DNA from: Cryptomeria japonica | Lineage: Eukaryota > Streptophyta > Pinopsida > Cupressales > Cupressaceae | Length of the DNA: 64,000 nucleotides | Reading direction: 5' to 3' | Assembly: GCF_030272615.1 (NCBI RefSeq) | Contig: NC_081411.1 | Coordinates: 155,766,971-155,830,970, forward strand | Notes under the pieces: model-generated | Told to the model about the DNA's origin: nothing | Databases searched by the model: none | The model's input: only the letters and a program-made list of their open reading frames with translations | Shown here: one piece after another, positions 10,802 through 22,729 of the stretch | Layout: every line of letters begins with the position of its first letter | How positions within the stretch are numbered: the stretch's first letter is position 1 | Made by a program: the position numbers and the translations under genes

Positions 10802-12530
10802 TCAGGATAATCAATTGGGCATATGAATCTGACATCCAATAATATCTCAAGTTCTGTTTTGACTAATAATGCCACTTGTGGATGGATCTTTCTTAATTTC
10901 TGTTTCATTGGTTTTGCCCCCGGTTTAACTATCAAATGATGCATTACCAAATCCGGATCCAATCCAGGCATATCAACGTATGACCATGCAAAGTTGATTT
11001 GTCGTTCCATGAAGAAACTTATGAATTTTGACCTTTGTAACTCTGTCAAAGATTGAGCCAGGAATATGTTGTGTGGAACTTCTTCTGTACCAATGTTTGT
11101 TTTGATAGTCTCCTCTACCAACATGGATGACTTTTCCTCATATGATGCTTGGAGAATGTCGAGCCTTCCATCTTCAGGTGCCTCAGAGAGGTTTTCGCCC
11201 TCAGATACGTCCTTTCTTTTTACTTTTTTGGGGTCAGACAGCGCCACAGTGTGGTTTTTTCCATAAGACCCTTGGTTTGTTTTTATTTTTACATTTTTGC
11301 GACTAGAAGGCCCGACACCCTCACCAAAATATACCATGCTATTGAGTTCTATAGTGTATCTTACTTTATGGTCCCCAGGGGGAAGATCATCTTGTATACC
11401 TAGATAGTCAATAAAAGCTTCATCATTTTGGAATGTGTCAAACTGTGCGGGTCCTTCATGGTCCCAGTCAATGAGTTGGTGGTGAACAAGGGGAAGGCCT
11501 TTGATGTCCTCAAAGTTAGCGGGGTTAAGAGTGAGGATGCAGTTATATTCAAGTATGTCAAGGTAGTTATCGAGGTCATCATTGGCACTCTCCTCATTAG
11601 TCTCGATCATGAATGAACCTAGATTATCATCACTAGTAGCGCATTCCGGGACAGGTGTTCTCATTCTATGTGATTTCAACCCAGGACCTAGAGGCAAAGA
11701 CTGTATGGGATCCTCTGGGGTTGTTTCTTGACCAACTTTGAATTTCCTATTAAATTCCTCTTCTTCTGTTGGTTCACTTGGTTCTTTGAATGTCTTGGTG
11801 AGCTCATAGTCACTAGAGGATTTGTCTGAACCCCATTCCCATTCATTGGAGTCTGTGGAATAGCGATTTTCTTGTTGAATTTTGGCATCTTTGATTTGTA
11901 ATGCTTCTTCTATCTTTTGAGTGTGGACCTTGGAAGTCACGAAACCAAGTCCCTTCGAGCGTTCCTTTTTGAATGTCAATTCAGGTTGTAAAGGTTCAAT
12001 GATGCCTTCCTTTCTTAACCCAAGAAGGCTTTTCCCATCATACCCACATTTTTGTAAAATCTTGAACCCTTTACCATACTTCTCACATGGTATACTGATG
12101 TGATCTTGTGTATCATTTTCAAGGTCTTTGCAGAGAATTTTGTATAAGTCTTCCTCTTCCAGTTCACCCCATCTTTGAAAGATAGTAGGGTCCCATTTGA
12201 GTATAATGATAGATACCTGCTTATTAGGATGTGGTCTTCCATATTCTTTTGGTGAATTCATGACTTGTTGTAAGTACATGGTCTGATTCAAATTGTATTC
12301 ACCCATGCCCTTGTCCTGGAATTTGCCCTTAAGTTCACCTTGTTTTGATGTTGGCAGTTTTAATGACTCAAGATCAATGTATGCAGAAGAAGGAACAACT
12401 TTGCGATTACTGGGAATGATGATCTCAGTTTTTGGTCTCAAGTTATTGCAATATATGAATGGATTAGGATCTCCATTAACTGTTATTTCAACTCCATTGT
12501 GAGGAAACTTGATGCATTGGTGATATGTAG
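10783..12530 (-). pseudogene. Tat linker with G-patch domain, into RT N-terminus
   Basis: Open for 552 codons from 12441, and readable a little further up to the frameshift near 12540. A clear G-patch lies at residues about 122-167 (12078-11941): YGKGFKILQKCGYDGKSLLG, LRKEGIIEPLQPEL, then KGLGFV. G-patch modules bind RNA or helicases, and some retroviruses carry one behind the protease, the same place as here. After it come an acidic linker (PTEEEEFNRK) and the RT N-terminus (VDMPGLDPDLVMHHL, KQKLRKIHPQ, GFIRPIDYPEW-like end). The next RT part is in another frame, so one small indel lies near 10795. Confidence 0.8.
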
Positions 12531-12850
12531 ATGGGACCCGCCCTCATTTCATGAATCCAAGGACATCCTAGCAATATGTTGTATGTGAGATCAAGATCTA
12601 GTACTTGACAAACCACATCCTTTGTAACTAGCCCAACTCTGAGAGGTAAGGTGACTGTGCCCTTGGATGAAAGCTCTTCATCATCATATGCTTTGATGGT
12701 AATTTTGTTTGTAGAATTCACAGCTTTATCAGAATATCCCAATTGTTTAATAGTGCTCAATGTACAAATGTTCAGACCTACTCCTCCATCTATCATGACT
12801 CATTTTATTCTATGTTTGCATATGAAGGCTTCAATGTGTAATGGTGCATT
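12488..12850 (-). pseudogene. Tat retropepsin-like protease
   Basis: Retropepsin fold: VMIDGGVGLNICTLSTIKQL near 12795, then LPLRVGLVTKDVVCQVLDLD and YNILLGCPWIHEM near 12560, which is the ILG..W signature. The active-site triplet reads D-G-G, not D-S/T-G. A stop precedes VMIDGG. Right after CPWIHEM a single inserted base (GCGGGTCCC, near 12540) moves the frame to that of the G-patch segment. Confidence 0.78.
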
Positions 12851-13327
12851 ATGCGGTTGACTTACGGAGGCGTCATTGGCTTCTATGAATGTAAGAGAGT
12901 GTGGAATGGAAAGGTATCCCACCATGGCTTGAAACTGGTCCACGTTCAAATCAGTAGGAACGAAATTGTCTCTCAAAATTTTGTCCAGAATAACTTTATG
13001 TGCGGGGGATATACGTAAGAGCTCAAGGATGGAGATAAGCGCAGGTGTTTTCCCTAACTATTCTACAAGGTTGTATTCAGGCTTGGTTGATGAGGAAGCG
13101 GTGTTTTTAGCTAGAGCACCTTGCAAAGTGAATTTACCTCGATGGGTTGTAACATGACATTTAGAGGTAGGTTCGGAAGAAGATCTAATGCCTTTCAGAA
13201 TGATCTTGGGTGTCTAGGTAGAATTCTTAGGGGTTTTGTCCTTGATGATAATGGTAGAGACATAATTGTCCATCGAGATGTGATTGATAGTTGAATCATA
13301 GTTGTAGGATGCTCTGGTATAGTTGGT

Positions 13328-15358
13328 TTAATCATCTGTTGCTGCAGCTTTTCCCTTGTCATGTTTTGGAAATGGTTCCTTAAACATTTCATGTTCTTGA
13401 TTGGATGAGTGCCCTTCAATCTCAATGTCACCTCTATCAATGAGATCTTGAATGATGTTCTTTAGTTGATGACAATTTCTTGTCTTATGACCTTTGCTTT
13501 TATGGAATTCACAATATTCATCATCATTCCACCAATTTGGTTTGACCTTTGGCTCATATGGCGGAAAATTTGGAATTGTGATTACTTTGTTTTCCACTAG
13601 CTTCTTGAAAACTGACTCAAGTGGTTCTCCCAATGGGGTGTACTTCCTTCATGATCTAGAAGTTGTTTGAGTATTCACCTGATTGTTTGTAGAGCTAGAT
13701 CCTGAAAAAACTATTTTGGGTCACACTGTATTGGCATCAACAACCCCATTATTGAGTGTGTTCTTGTTTTTATTCCAAAATCTTGGCTTATCTTTTCCTT
13801 TAAAGTCATCTTTGTTTTCCTTGAATATCTTAATGACTCCTTGTTCAATTAGGACCTTTTTTGTCACTAAGCCTTTTTCAATGACGTCCTTGAAGGTGGA
13901 CAAACAAGCTTTTCTTAAGTCATAACCAATGTCTTTGTTAACATTATGGGTGAACATTTCTACCATTTGTTTTTGTGGAATTTCACAAGAGCATCTGTTG
14001 GCTAGATTTCTCCATCTTTGTAAAAATGATGCAAAAGACTCTCCCTCTTTTTGCTTGGTGTTGCACAAGGTAGTGACTGATATGTCTGTCTCTATGTTGT
14101 AGGAGAAATGTTGGATAAATGCTTCTGCTAAGTCACCCCATGACTTAATACTAGGTGGAAGTTGGGAGAACCATTCCATAGCTTGATCACCTAGGCTTTG
14201 TGGGAATAATCTCATCAAATATGTTTCTTCTGAAGCTACCTCAATGCAAGCTATGAAAAACTATCTTATTTGTGCCTTAGGATCCCCTTTTCCTCTATAC
14301 TTATCAAACTTAGGCATCACAAAGTGTGTAGGAAAAGGAGGCATTGGAATGCTCTTGTCAAATGGATAAGGACATATGTCTCTCATTGTGTAAGTTGGCT
14401 TCGGTGTATTTATGTCCTCCATTTTCTTTTGTAAGTCCCTGATTTGCTGTTCCAAATTGTTCTTTAGTGGAGACCGACTTCTTGGACCATACCCCATGCC
14501 TAAACTATCGTGTGGAAGAGCATGTTGCATATACGGATGATATTAATCATACACATGTTCATATGGAGGAGGTCTATAATAATGCTGCGTATATGGACCA
14601 CTTGGTATAGAGTCATGTTGAGGAATGAAATATCTACTTTGTCCATGTATACCATACTCTACAGGGATGTCATGAGTTTATTCTAGTGTGTTGCCCCCAA
14701 ATTTGACGCGGGGTTTCCTTGTGTCCAAATTTTGAGCATGCCTTTGAATATCCAATTGCTTTGGTGGTTGATCCTTAGCATTGGTATGTGGTTGAGCATA
14801 TTTCTCTGCATAAGACTTCCATAATGGTTTGCGAAGAGTATCATATGCTTGACCATGTGTGTATGGGACCTCTAGTTTTTGAAACAAAGATGATGGTGAT
14901 TCAGGTACAAGATGTGGTCCTCTATTGCCTCCACTATTAGGCCTCCTTTGATCCATGTTGGAGTGAGTTTGTTGCAAAGGTCGATTTTCCATTATTTGAG
15001 ACATGTCGAAATCATGAGGGATCTTGGCTCCACTTTGTGCCATCACTTGTAGAAAATATTGTCTATCTCTCCTCATTATTTCCTCAACCAATCGATTAAA
15101 ATGAGGATTCATAATGGTATCTTCCACTTCTGCTGAATGTACAGAAAAGTTGTCCATATTGTCATTGTGTGTATCATTGTTGTTTGTAGTGTCCATGTTC
15201 TCAACATTTGGAATGTTTCTATAAGAATCCATGTCAGGTAATGTAGTATGATCAAAATTGAAAAAGATGTCATTGTCATACCCATAGGAGCTCATGTTTG
15301 CAAACTCTTGAGCCTCTTTAGTTTCTCTCCTAGATTTTTGGGAACGAGTTTCAACCAT
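13328..15358 (-). pseudogene. Tat gag
   Basis: Starts with the ATG at 15358 (MVETRSQKSRRETKEAQ), 117 codons before the first Pro-rich part. Stops at 14678, near 14550, 14261, 13718 and 13640 interrupt one continuous frame. The capsid core is at 14218-13850: FPQSLGDQAMEWFSQLPP, IKSWGDLAEAFIQHF, ESFASFLQRWRNLANRC, as in Retrotrans_gag. A variant zinc knuckle, YCEFHKSKGHKTRNC (CX2HX4HX4C), lies near 13550-13505, followed by QLKNIIQDLIDRGDIE. This His-for-Cys form is usual in Tat-like gags. The same frame runs into the protease. Confidence 0.88.
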
Positions 15359-15842
15359 GAACTAGGTATTGACCAAGATATGTGAGACTAGATGAAAATG
15401 GAAAGAGGATGGAAGACCAAGAGTTGGATGGAATGTAAATGAATCTGAGGTGTACTTGCAATGTCCAAAATGTAAGACCAAGTATGTATGTAGTAGAGTA
15501 GGTGTGACTTCCAAAGAGAGGATAGTTTCTCTTGATGAGGTAAGTTGACCTTAACTCTAAGTAAGACCAAATGAGACCCAAAGGTGATAGACCTTGATGA
15601 GGGACCACTTAGCAAAATGTTGTTGTATGTAGTGTGTTGACAAAGTATGATGATGACAAGCAAGTGACCTTTTGACTCAAGTTTAGACAAATGTGAATGT
15701 AATGCAAGGTGTAAAGAAATTATGGACTTTGTGAGACCCAAAGATAGGTTGAATGCTAGATGAAAACCTAAAGAGATAACCTAGGAAGCTCAATAAGTCT
15801 GAAACTGACTATTCTTGTTTTCTGAATTATGAAAGTTTTCAA

Positions 15843-16030
15843 CCCTGAACATAGACGTGCCTGTATACTTCACAGACACACTTAAAGGAAACAGACGTGG
15901 TTCTGTCAGACACAGACACGTTTCTGAGATGTTGCAATGTTGTTCAAGAGACACATACACGTTTTTGCCCTTCACAGACGTGGTTATATGACACAGACGC
16001 TATTCTATCAGACACAAACGTGCTTCTACA
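15843..16030 (-). repeat. Leader motif array 1 (CACGTCTGTG-like, minus strand)
   Basis: About eight imperfect copies, read on + as CACAGACACGTTTCTG, CACATACACGTTTTTG, CACAGACGTGGTTAT, CACAGACGCTATTCT. On the minus strand these match the array at 3405-3665. Confidence 0.6.
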
Positions 16031-17229
16031 AACTTTGTATAATTTTTTCTATCTGTGAAGTTTTTGTTGTGACCAAATCTGAATGTTTGACTATTTTTCG
16101 TGACAAGAGGACACAATGTTGATGAAGACTCAATGTTTGCAAGTGTTTAGACTCCCAAAATGACTCAAAGAAAAGTGTGTTGCTTGATGTAAAAAATTGT
16201 TTTGCATACACTTGAAGACACAAAAGACACAATGTTTGCTGTTTGGTCTTGAATGTTTTATTGTTCAAAATAAGTCAAGCAAAATTCTTATGGCTAGCCA
16301 AGACAATAGTTGTTGATCCCATATGGAGTTTACCCTCGAGGCTACGCTATTCAGAGTAGATACTTAGATGCTTGACTCCACTGGCTCCACCCTTAGCACT
16401 CACTTCTTGGGGCAGCCAAGCATCAGTCCCCACAAAAACTCCTTGTGGCGAACTTTGTATCTCTACTAAGAACCGTATGTGTGTGGGCCACTACCAGAGG
16501 TCCGACCTCCTGCCTCAACAACTAGAAGGATTTGGGCTTCTAAAACAAAAAGGTGCTAGTAAGGGCATCCACTCGTGTGGCCATACATGCGACACTTTCA
16601 GCTCTGTAAATACAGAAGGCTCCCAGCCGGTAGGGGTTATGCCCTACAAATGATCAAATAAATTTGATCAAATGGGTTTATGGGGAGACATAGTGCCGGT
16701 ATGAACTAATTAGCACACGTTATTCATAGTTTTCACCATGAATACAGTTATTTATAGTGGTTTGGAAGAAGATGGCTTTTCTTTTGCTACCACTTGGGTC
16801 ATTCTCTCCTCACTAGTATTCCTAATGACCACACGGGGAGACAGACCCTCTAAAGATTAAACAAAAAGAGCCTATTGCTCAAGACACAAAAGACAATGAT
16901 TCAATTTTAAAGCACCAATTGAAGTGTTTGCTAGTCTATGAAAATAAGGCACATGATAAAAATAAAAAACCCTTGCCAAGGTCCTGCAACAAAGATTTGT
17001 TAGTAGTTTGGATTGTTTGAAATAATCACCCCTTCCCGCAAGCACACAAGTTAGGTAAATTTTAGATCCAAAAAGACTTTGTGAAAAATAGGGGCCTTCA
17101 ATAAAACGTTTTTACTTTCAAGACAAGCTGCACCAATTTCATTAGCTAGATCTGAAAATGTTAGCTCAAAATAAACTAGATCTGAAAAATCGAATGTCTA
17201 AAAACTGAGCCAATGAAAACCCCAAAATG

Positions 17230-17480
17230 AAATTAGTGCACATAGACACGGTTACCATAAACACAGACGCTACTTCTAGATGTAGATGCACTTCTATGAA
17301 ACATAGACGTAGCTCCGGAATGCAGGTGTGACTTCTGGATGCAGACGCGCCTAAAAACCCCACAGACGTGATTAGGGAACACAAACACGATTTCCGAAAT
17401 TTGCAAAAAAATAAAACACTATCGAGGGTACAAACACGGTTCCAGATGTCACAGACGCGACATAAAATAAAAAACGTGAT
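17230..17480 (-). repeat. Leader motif array 2 (CACGTCTGTG-like, minus strand)
   Basis: About ten imperfect copies close to the PBS, read on + as CATAGACACGGTTACC, CACAGACGCTACTTCT, GCAGACGCGCCTAAA, CACAGACGTGATTAGG. Same motif and orientation as array 1, opposite to 3405-3665. Confidence 0.6.
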
Positions 17481-17589
17481 CCGAAAGTGTGTAGATGCGA
17501 AAATATCAAAATGTTGTCGGAAATGTCAGATCTGCAACTTCAAAACACAAAATCTACAACAAGGATGTTAAATGCAAAAGGGACAAGTT

Positions 17590-17606
17590 TCCCACCAGGC
17601 GTGCCA
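17590..17606 (-). other. Tat primer binding site
   Basis: Minus strand TGGCACGCCTGGTGGGA, three bases inside the 5' LTR. It is in the right place and starts with TGG, the complement of the tRNA CCA end. I cannot name the tRNA with confidence. Confidence 0.7.
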
Positions 17607-17609
17607 AAA

Positions 17610-18353
17610 TGTATATGGTGAAAATGGATACAACAACATTGAAATAATAAATGAATTCAACCACAAAACCCTAGCCTAACAACAACAAAGATCCACCATA
17701 ACATATGAAGATTACCTAAGACAATGCAAATCAAATGAAATCACAAAGATTATACCATCACATGTCCAATAGGGTTTTGATCTCCATTCTTCCTATCTCC
17801 ATTGATCTTGCTTGATATACTTGCTCTCAGATTTTGTGTGCACAAGAGCTCAACAAAGAACGGAATGTGGTTGCAAGTAGGATCTCCTATGAAAAGCGTA
17901 GTGTAGTCAAATGCATAAATTGATTAGCCAGTCAGGGTTTGATAATAAAGGAATCATCTCCTTATATAGAAGACACTATATGAAATGGAGGGATAAGATT
18001 GAGAGGTGTAAAAGAGGTCGGCTATGATTAGAGGGTAGGTAGTGTAGGAATTAAGAGATGAATGGCATGTGTCATGGGTAGAAAAGGCTAATGAATTAAT
18101 TAAATAAATAATGATTTATTTAATTAATAGAAGAAGTGGGATCAATTAAATAAATAAGATATTTATTTAATTTAGGAAAAGAACAATTTAAATAAATAAA
18201 GGTATTTATTTAAATGAGAATTAAGGCTAGAAGAGGATAAATGAATTAATTAAATAAATAAAGATTTATTTAATTAATAGATGAATTAGGCTAAAATAAT
18301 TAAATAAATAAAAATATTTATTTAATTAGACATGACAATTTTAGGTGTCTACA
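17610..18353 (-). repeat. Tat 5' LTR, 744 bp
   Basis: Mate of 2109-2885; about 98% identical apart from a 33-base indel. It ends next to the duplicated ATACC at 18354-18358, inside the RNase H codons of Gypsy-1. Confidence 0.93.
17961..17968 (-). promoter_or_regulatory. TATA box in Tat 5' LTR
   Basis: Minus strand TATATAAG, kept in both LTRs (also 2460-2467), about 385 bases downstream of the LTR start. Likely core promoter for the genomic RNA; inferred from position. Confidence 0.5.
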
Positions 18354-19822
18354 ATACCTGATGACCAAATGAAATTTTTGCAAGAATCCCATCCACTAGA
18401 AATGTTGTGACTATTGTAGCTTGGACCGTGATGGAAGATATTACAAATGCTGGTGATCCATATGGATGATTGTCTCTTTGCCCATTCAATAATGTTTCCT
18501 CTTCTTCATACTCTTAACCAAAGCATACAATTCTTTGTCATATGTAGGATAATTTCTTACCGCACCACTAAAGGTTTTAGAATGGTAACAAATTGGTTTC
18601 CTTCTTTGTATTAACATTGCTCCCATTGCGTAATCACTCGCATCAGCTTCGATCTCAAATGGTTGTTATAAATCTGTCAATGCCAAAACTGGGGCTGTAC
18701 TAATTTTCTCCTTCCTAGTTTCAAAGGCTTTTTGATGTTTGCCTCCCCACTAAAAGACCTTCTTAGTACTTGTCAAAGCATGTAAAGGAGACACAATAAA
18801 TGAAAAGTTAGCAATGAACTTCCTCCAATACTGAACTTCTCCTAGGAAGCTCCTAACTTCAGTTACATAATTAGGCTTAGGCCATTTTGTGATGGCTTGA
18901 ACTTTAGTGGGATCAATTTTCAATTCACCAACCCCTACAATATAGCCTAAATACACTAAATATGTTTTTCCAAATTCACATTTGGACATCTTTAGACATA
19001 GTTTCTCCTTTTTCAAAACATCCAAGACTTTCCTAACATGCATTACATGATCTTCCCCATTTTTAATGAAAGTTAGGATATCATCTAAGTAGACTATTAC
19101 AAAATCATCTATGAATTGCCTAAATACATCATTCACAACTCACATGAATATAGTAGGATAATTACAAAGCCCAAAGGGCATAACTAGCCATTCAAACACA
19201 CCTTGTTTTGTTTTAAAAGTAGTTTTCCAAATATCACCTTTAGAAATTTTGATTTGATGATAATCACTTCTTAAGTCTAGCTTAGTGAAATAGATTGCAT
19301 CTCTTAATTTATCTAAAAATTCATCAATATGAGGAAGAGGATAATGATTCTTCACCATGATCTTGTTCAATGCATGAAAATCCACACACATTCTCCACAT
19401 ACCATCTTTCTTTGGCACCAACACAATGAGTGATCCACATGGAGATGTACTTGGTTGAGTGATTCCTTTCTCAAGAAACTCTTGTGTTTGGTTCTTGATT
19501 TCTTCATTCTCAATAACTGATAACCTATACATACCAATGTTAGGAAGAGGGGCATCTTGCTACAATTGAATCTCATATTGTATCTCTCTCTTGGGAGGTA
19601 ATCCTTTCGATTCCTGGAACAATTCATCATAGTTAGAAACAATTTGAACTAATTCATGTTTATGTTTAGGATCACATCCTTTGAAGGAATTTGATTTATC
19701 ATCATCTGTAGCTTTTACAATCATGAGTATTAAATTTTTGCTAGCATTTACAAGTATTTTCATTTTTCCCATAGTAACGAGAGACAAATTGATCTTTGTT
19801 CGATGGGCTCTCACAATATACT
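18354..19822 (-). pseudogene. Gypsy-1 reverse transcriptase and RNase H
   Basis: Copies the element RNA into DNA. Palm motifs are clear: RMCVDFHALNK near 19370, TKLDLRSDYHQIKI near 19270, WLVMPFGL near 19180, and the catalytic box VYLDDIL near 19095 with both Asp intact. The thumb/connection follows (KCEFGKT, LGYIVG, RSFLGEVQYWRKF), then RNase H with EADASDYAMGA near 18645 and YDKELYALV near 18525. The frame has stops near 19140 and 18750. The last codons before the Tat insertion are LVIRY; the duplicated GGTAT (minus strand) lets the frame resume at 2108. The N-terminal side (YIVRAHR) continues from 27993 across Copia-2. Confidence 0.88.
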
Positions 19823-22366
19823 TGTTAGGTCCTGGAGACAACTAAGAGGGGGGGGGGTGAATCAATTGTCAAATAAATTCAAACCAAAAGCAACTCAACC
19901 AAACTTAATGCTTAATACTGATAAACCAAAACTTAGTGCCAGTAGACAGTTTGTCAGTTAATTGTAGTACCGGTAAAGATAAGTGTATGAAACAAAAAAG
20001 CAATAACATCCACAACACATAACACCAATATTTGTACATGGAAACCCTGTAAGGGGAAAAACCATGGTGGGAAACCTTACCCACAATTAGATGATACTAC
20101 TGTAGATAGTAAGTGTATACAAATGGGGTCTGCACATGGAGAAAGGCCTAGTGCCTAGAGCTCACTACTCAAACACAAATGGGAGTCACATTGACTACAA
20201 TTGGTATTGGCATTTGTGTAGAGTATTTTGACATGATGATATTATGTTGTCATTGATGTCAATATGTTGAAGAGTGAACCAGTTAGGCAACTATCGGTTA
20301 AGCAACTGGCAAAGTGAACCAGTATAATGTTGTGAACCGATATATGTGCAAAAGGAGAAGTGGTATGCTTGTTTAGGTGAACCAGTATGATATAATGTGA
20401 ACTGGCATATGGAATTCTTTCTATTAAGGTTTATATGGTATGACTACCAGTTGGTAGTCTTAGCCTCAGGGTTTCCAGTTAGAGTGTCTTGAGCTTGTGT
20501 GACTTAGCCAATGACATTATGCGACACGTTAGCATTATGATAGAGATCAGATCATGTTGCCACATCAGCCTCATGCACGTGAAGGATCTTGCATGAAGAG
20601 GATTGATCCTATCTACCTTGGGGATACGTGAAGTCTCTGCAAATGGTGGAGAATGTGTGATGGGTTATCGCCTCCATGAAGCAGTGAAGAATGAATGATG
20701 GAGATTGTCTTGAGATCTATTCAAGACCGTTGTATTCAAATGCAAAGTGTTCAATGGTCAGGATTGAATTGCCTAAAGTGCTCAACCTAAATGATTAGGG
20801 TTTAGGGTTTTTGCTATCGACCTATCTGTTTCCTATAAGGTCGATGTTATGTTTCATCTTGAGATTGTTGGCAAATATTGTGTGTGTATCTAAGTGTAGA
20901 GATACGTGATTCTTGCCAGACCAAATAAGAGATTTGATACCTGCAAAGTGTGTGTGTAGAAGGAAGGAACTAAACCAGATCTGCATTGGCATTGTGTGCT
21001 ATTACCAGATCATTGTAATACCTATTGATCTTTAACCACTTCAACAGTTGGAAAATCCCTTAACAGGGTAGCTTTAACCAGCTTGGTGTAAATCCTTTAA
21101 CAGGGTGACTCAAAGCCATTGAGTTCAGAAAATCCTCTAATAAGGTAACCTCTAACAGGTTTTAACTAGGTATTCTAGCCATCCCTTAACTAGGTGATCC
21201 CTAACAAGATCGGTTCCTAACAGAACCTGTTGTAACAGTCTCTAACAGGACTTGGCTCCTAACAGAGTAGACTTCTAAAGAGTTCAAAAACAACTTGTGG
21301 GTATTCATCCCCACCGTGGTTTTTCCCAGTTGGGTTTCCACGTGAAAAATATGTGTGTAATGTGTGATGCCTCTTTCATGTGATGTTTTGTTATTTCCTG
21401 TTTAGTAGTAAATCATTGTATCTTTGATGATTGATTAACTGTTTATGCAATAAGGACAAAGTGGAAATGAGGAAGTAGGTTGTATGGTAAGCTAAGAAGA
21501 TTGATCGGTTCATGTCTTTCACAATTGCACTATACTTAACCGATAGTAATTTGGTTCGGACTAGTGTTAGTGATTGCCAGTAGTTCATAGTTTTTGTGCC
21601 TTTACTAATTCACCCCCCTCTCAGTATCGGTTTGGTACTCACTATTCATCATTTGAGTTATCAATTGGATGGTTAAATCAAATAATGATGTACTGCTCAA
21701 AATGGCATCTTCATATGCTAGATTCAGTACTGGTTCAGTTCTGATACGCCTTCACAAAAACCTTCCTTCAACCTTCAAGAGATGTCTGTGTGTATAGCTC
21801 TGCTTATTTTCACATTTACCAAATTACAATCCTTCTCACATTCGCATATTGATCTTACAAATAAGATCTTACATTTATACCATAACCTAAGACCAATTGA
21901 GTAGGTCGGCTCTAAAAGATATTACAATAAAAATAATTTACAAGTAAAACAATAACCGATGCAATAACTGATACAACATGTCAGCTTAATGCATTTACAA
22001 CAATAATAAATCATCTCCATAGCGTGCCTTGCTGATCTGGAGTAGATAAGTCTGTCGGTGCTTATCCTAGACCTATTTTCCGATAACAACAAATATGCAA
22101 TCATGAATATACCAATGAATAAATATTCAAGACAAAGTGTCCAAACAATGTCTTCGACATAACCAAGTGTTTTCCATGTCATTCCAAGTGCCGGTGAACA
22201 ATATATCCTTTCGGTGAACCAGATATCGATGACTGTGCATAAGTCACTTGCTTGCCGGTGAACACAACCAATTCTGTAAGTGCCAGTAGCCTGACCAGAG
22301 TTGATAAGTGTTAATAGGTGTTGACATCAATGAAAAAACCATATCAACATATCCAAAATACCAATA
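19823..22366 (-). repeat. Copia-2 3' LTR, split by a solo LTR
   Basis: Two parts, 19823-20204 and 21669-22366, together about 1080 bases, match the 5' LTR (26923-27992, 1070 bases). Ends TGTTAGG on + at the outside; the inner end reads CCAATA where the 5' copy has CCAACA. A G run near 19845-19856 corresponds to the C run common to the U5 end of these LTRs. Confidence 0.9.
20205..21663 (+). mobile_element. Solo LTR, 1459 bp, copia-like
   Basis: Flanked by ATTGG on both sides (20200-20204, 21664-21668); absent from the other Copia-2 LTR, which reads straight through. It starts TATTGGCA (a decayed TGTTGGCA) and ends TTATCA. It has the copia U5 features GTGGTTTTTCCC, GGGTTTCCACGTG near 21318-21342 and TTCACCCCCCTCTCAGTAT near 21609-21627, so its sense is +. 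Repeated TAACAGG(G/A) motifs fill 21050-21260. No internal sequence remains, which points to LTR-LTR recombination. Confidence 0.82.
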
Positions 22367-22378
22367 ATCTCCCCCTTT
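22367..22378 (-). other. Copia-2 polypurine tract
   Basis: Minus strand AAAGGGGGAGAT next to the 3' LTR start. Same sequence as the PPT of NA-A and NA-B. The 350 bases from here to the gag-pol stop at 22730 hold no supported gene. Confidence 0.85.
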
Positions 22379-22729
22379 GGTATTGATGGCAACACAAGAT
22401 GGAAAAACCATCAAAGTGCCAAAACAGAAATGCCAAATACCAAAAATCAACAATCTCCTGAAAGATATCATAACAAAATTTAGATGCAGAGAGTAATCAA
22501 TCTCTCCCAAAATAACAATCTCTCCTCCTAGGGGTAACATGAGTTTTTCCATATCAATCTCTCCCCCTTTGACATAAAATGCCAAAGCAATACAAAAACC
22601 AAATTCAATTAGAAAATACCAACTCATTTAGTATACCAACTAATCCCCCTAAGAAGTAGCTTTCCTCATTAAAGCTAGAGTAAAAGATTTCTCTGTTAAT
22701 TCTATCAGTTGATGACAAACATTAATTGT

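Larger units (their letters stand above)
15359..17588 (-). other. Tat 5' leader, 2.2 kb
   Basis: Untranslated region between PBS and gag. No supported gene. It contains two arrays of the CACGTCTGTG-like motif (separate entries). Such long leaders occur in Tat/Ogre-like elements. Confidence 0.65.
2109..18353 (-). mobile_element. Full-length Tat-type Ty3/gypsy element (16.2 kb)
   Basis: LTRs 2109-2885 and 17610-18353, both TGTAGACACC...CCATATACA on the minus strand, flanked by the exact 5-bp duplication ATACC (2104-2108 and 18354-18358). Internal order on the minus strand: PBS, 2.2-kb leader, gag, protease, G-patch linker, RT, RNase H, a second RNase H, integrase, long 3' region with an antisense gene, PPT. 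The second RNase H and antisense plant-mobile-domain ORF are marks of the Tat lineage. The coding frame has two frameshifts (near 12540 and 10795) and many stops, so the copy is not autonomous now. Confidence 0.93.

Noticed and set aside
16316-16660. GC-richer stretch in the Tat leader resembling an RNA gene
   Set aside because: No tRNA or rRNA signature found; it is inside the element leader and has no supported fold.
22244-22627. 127-codon minus-strand ORF after Copia-2 pol
   Set aside because: Crosses the PPT and LTR boundary; hydrophobic chance frame. Not an env-like gene.
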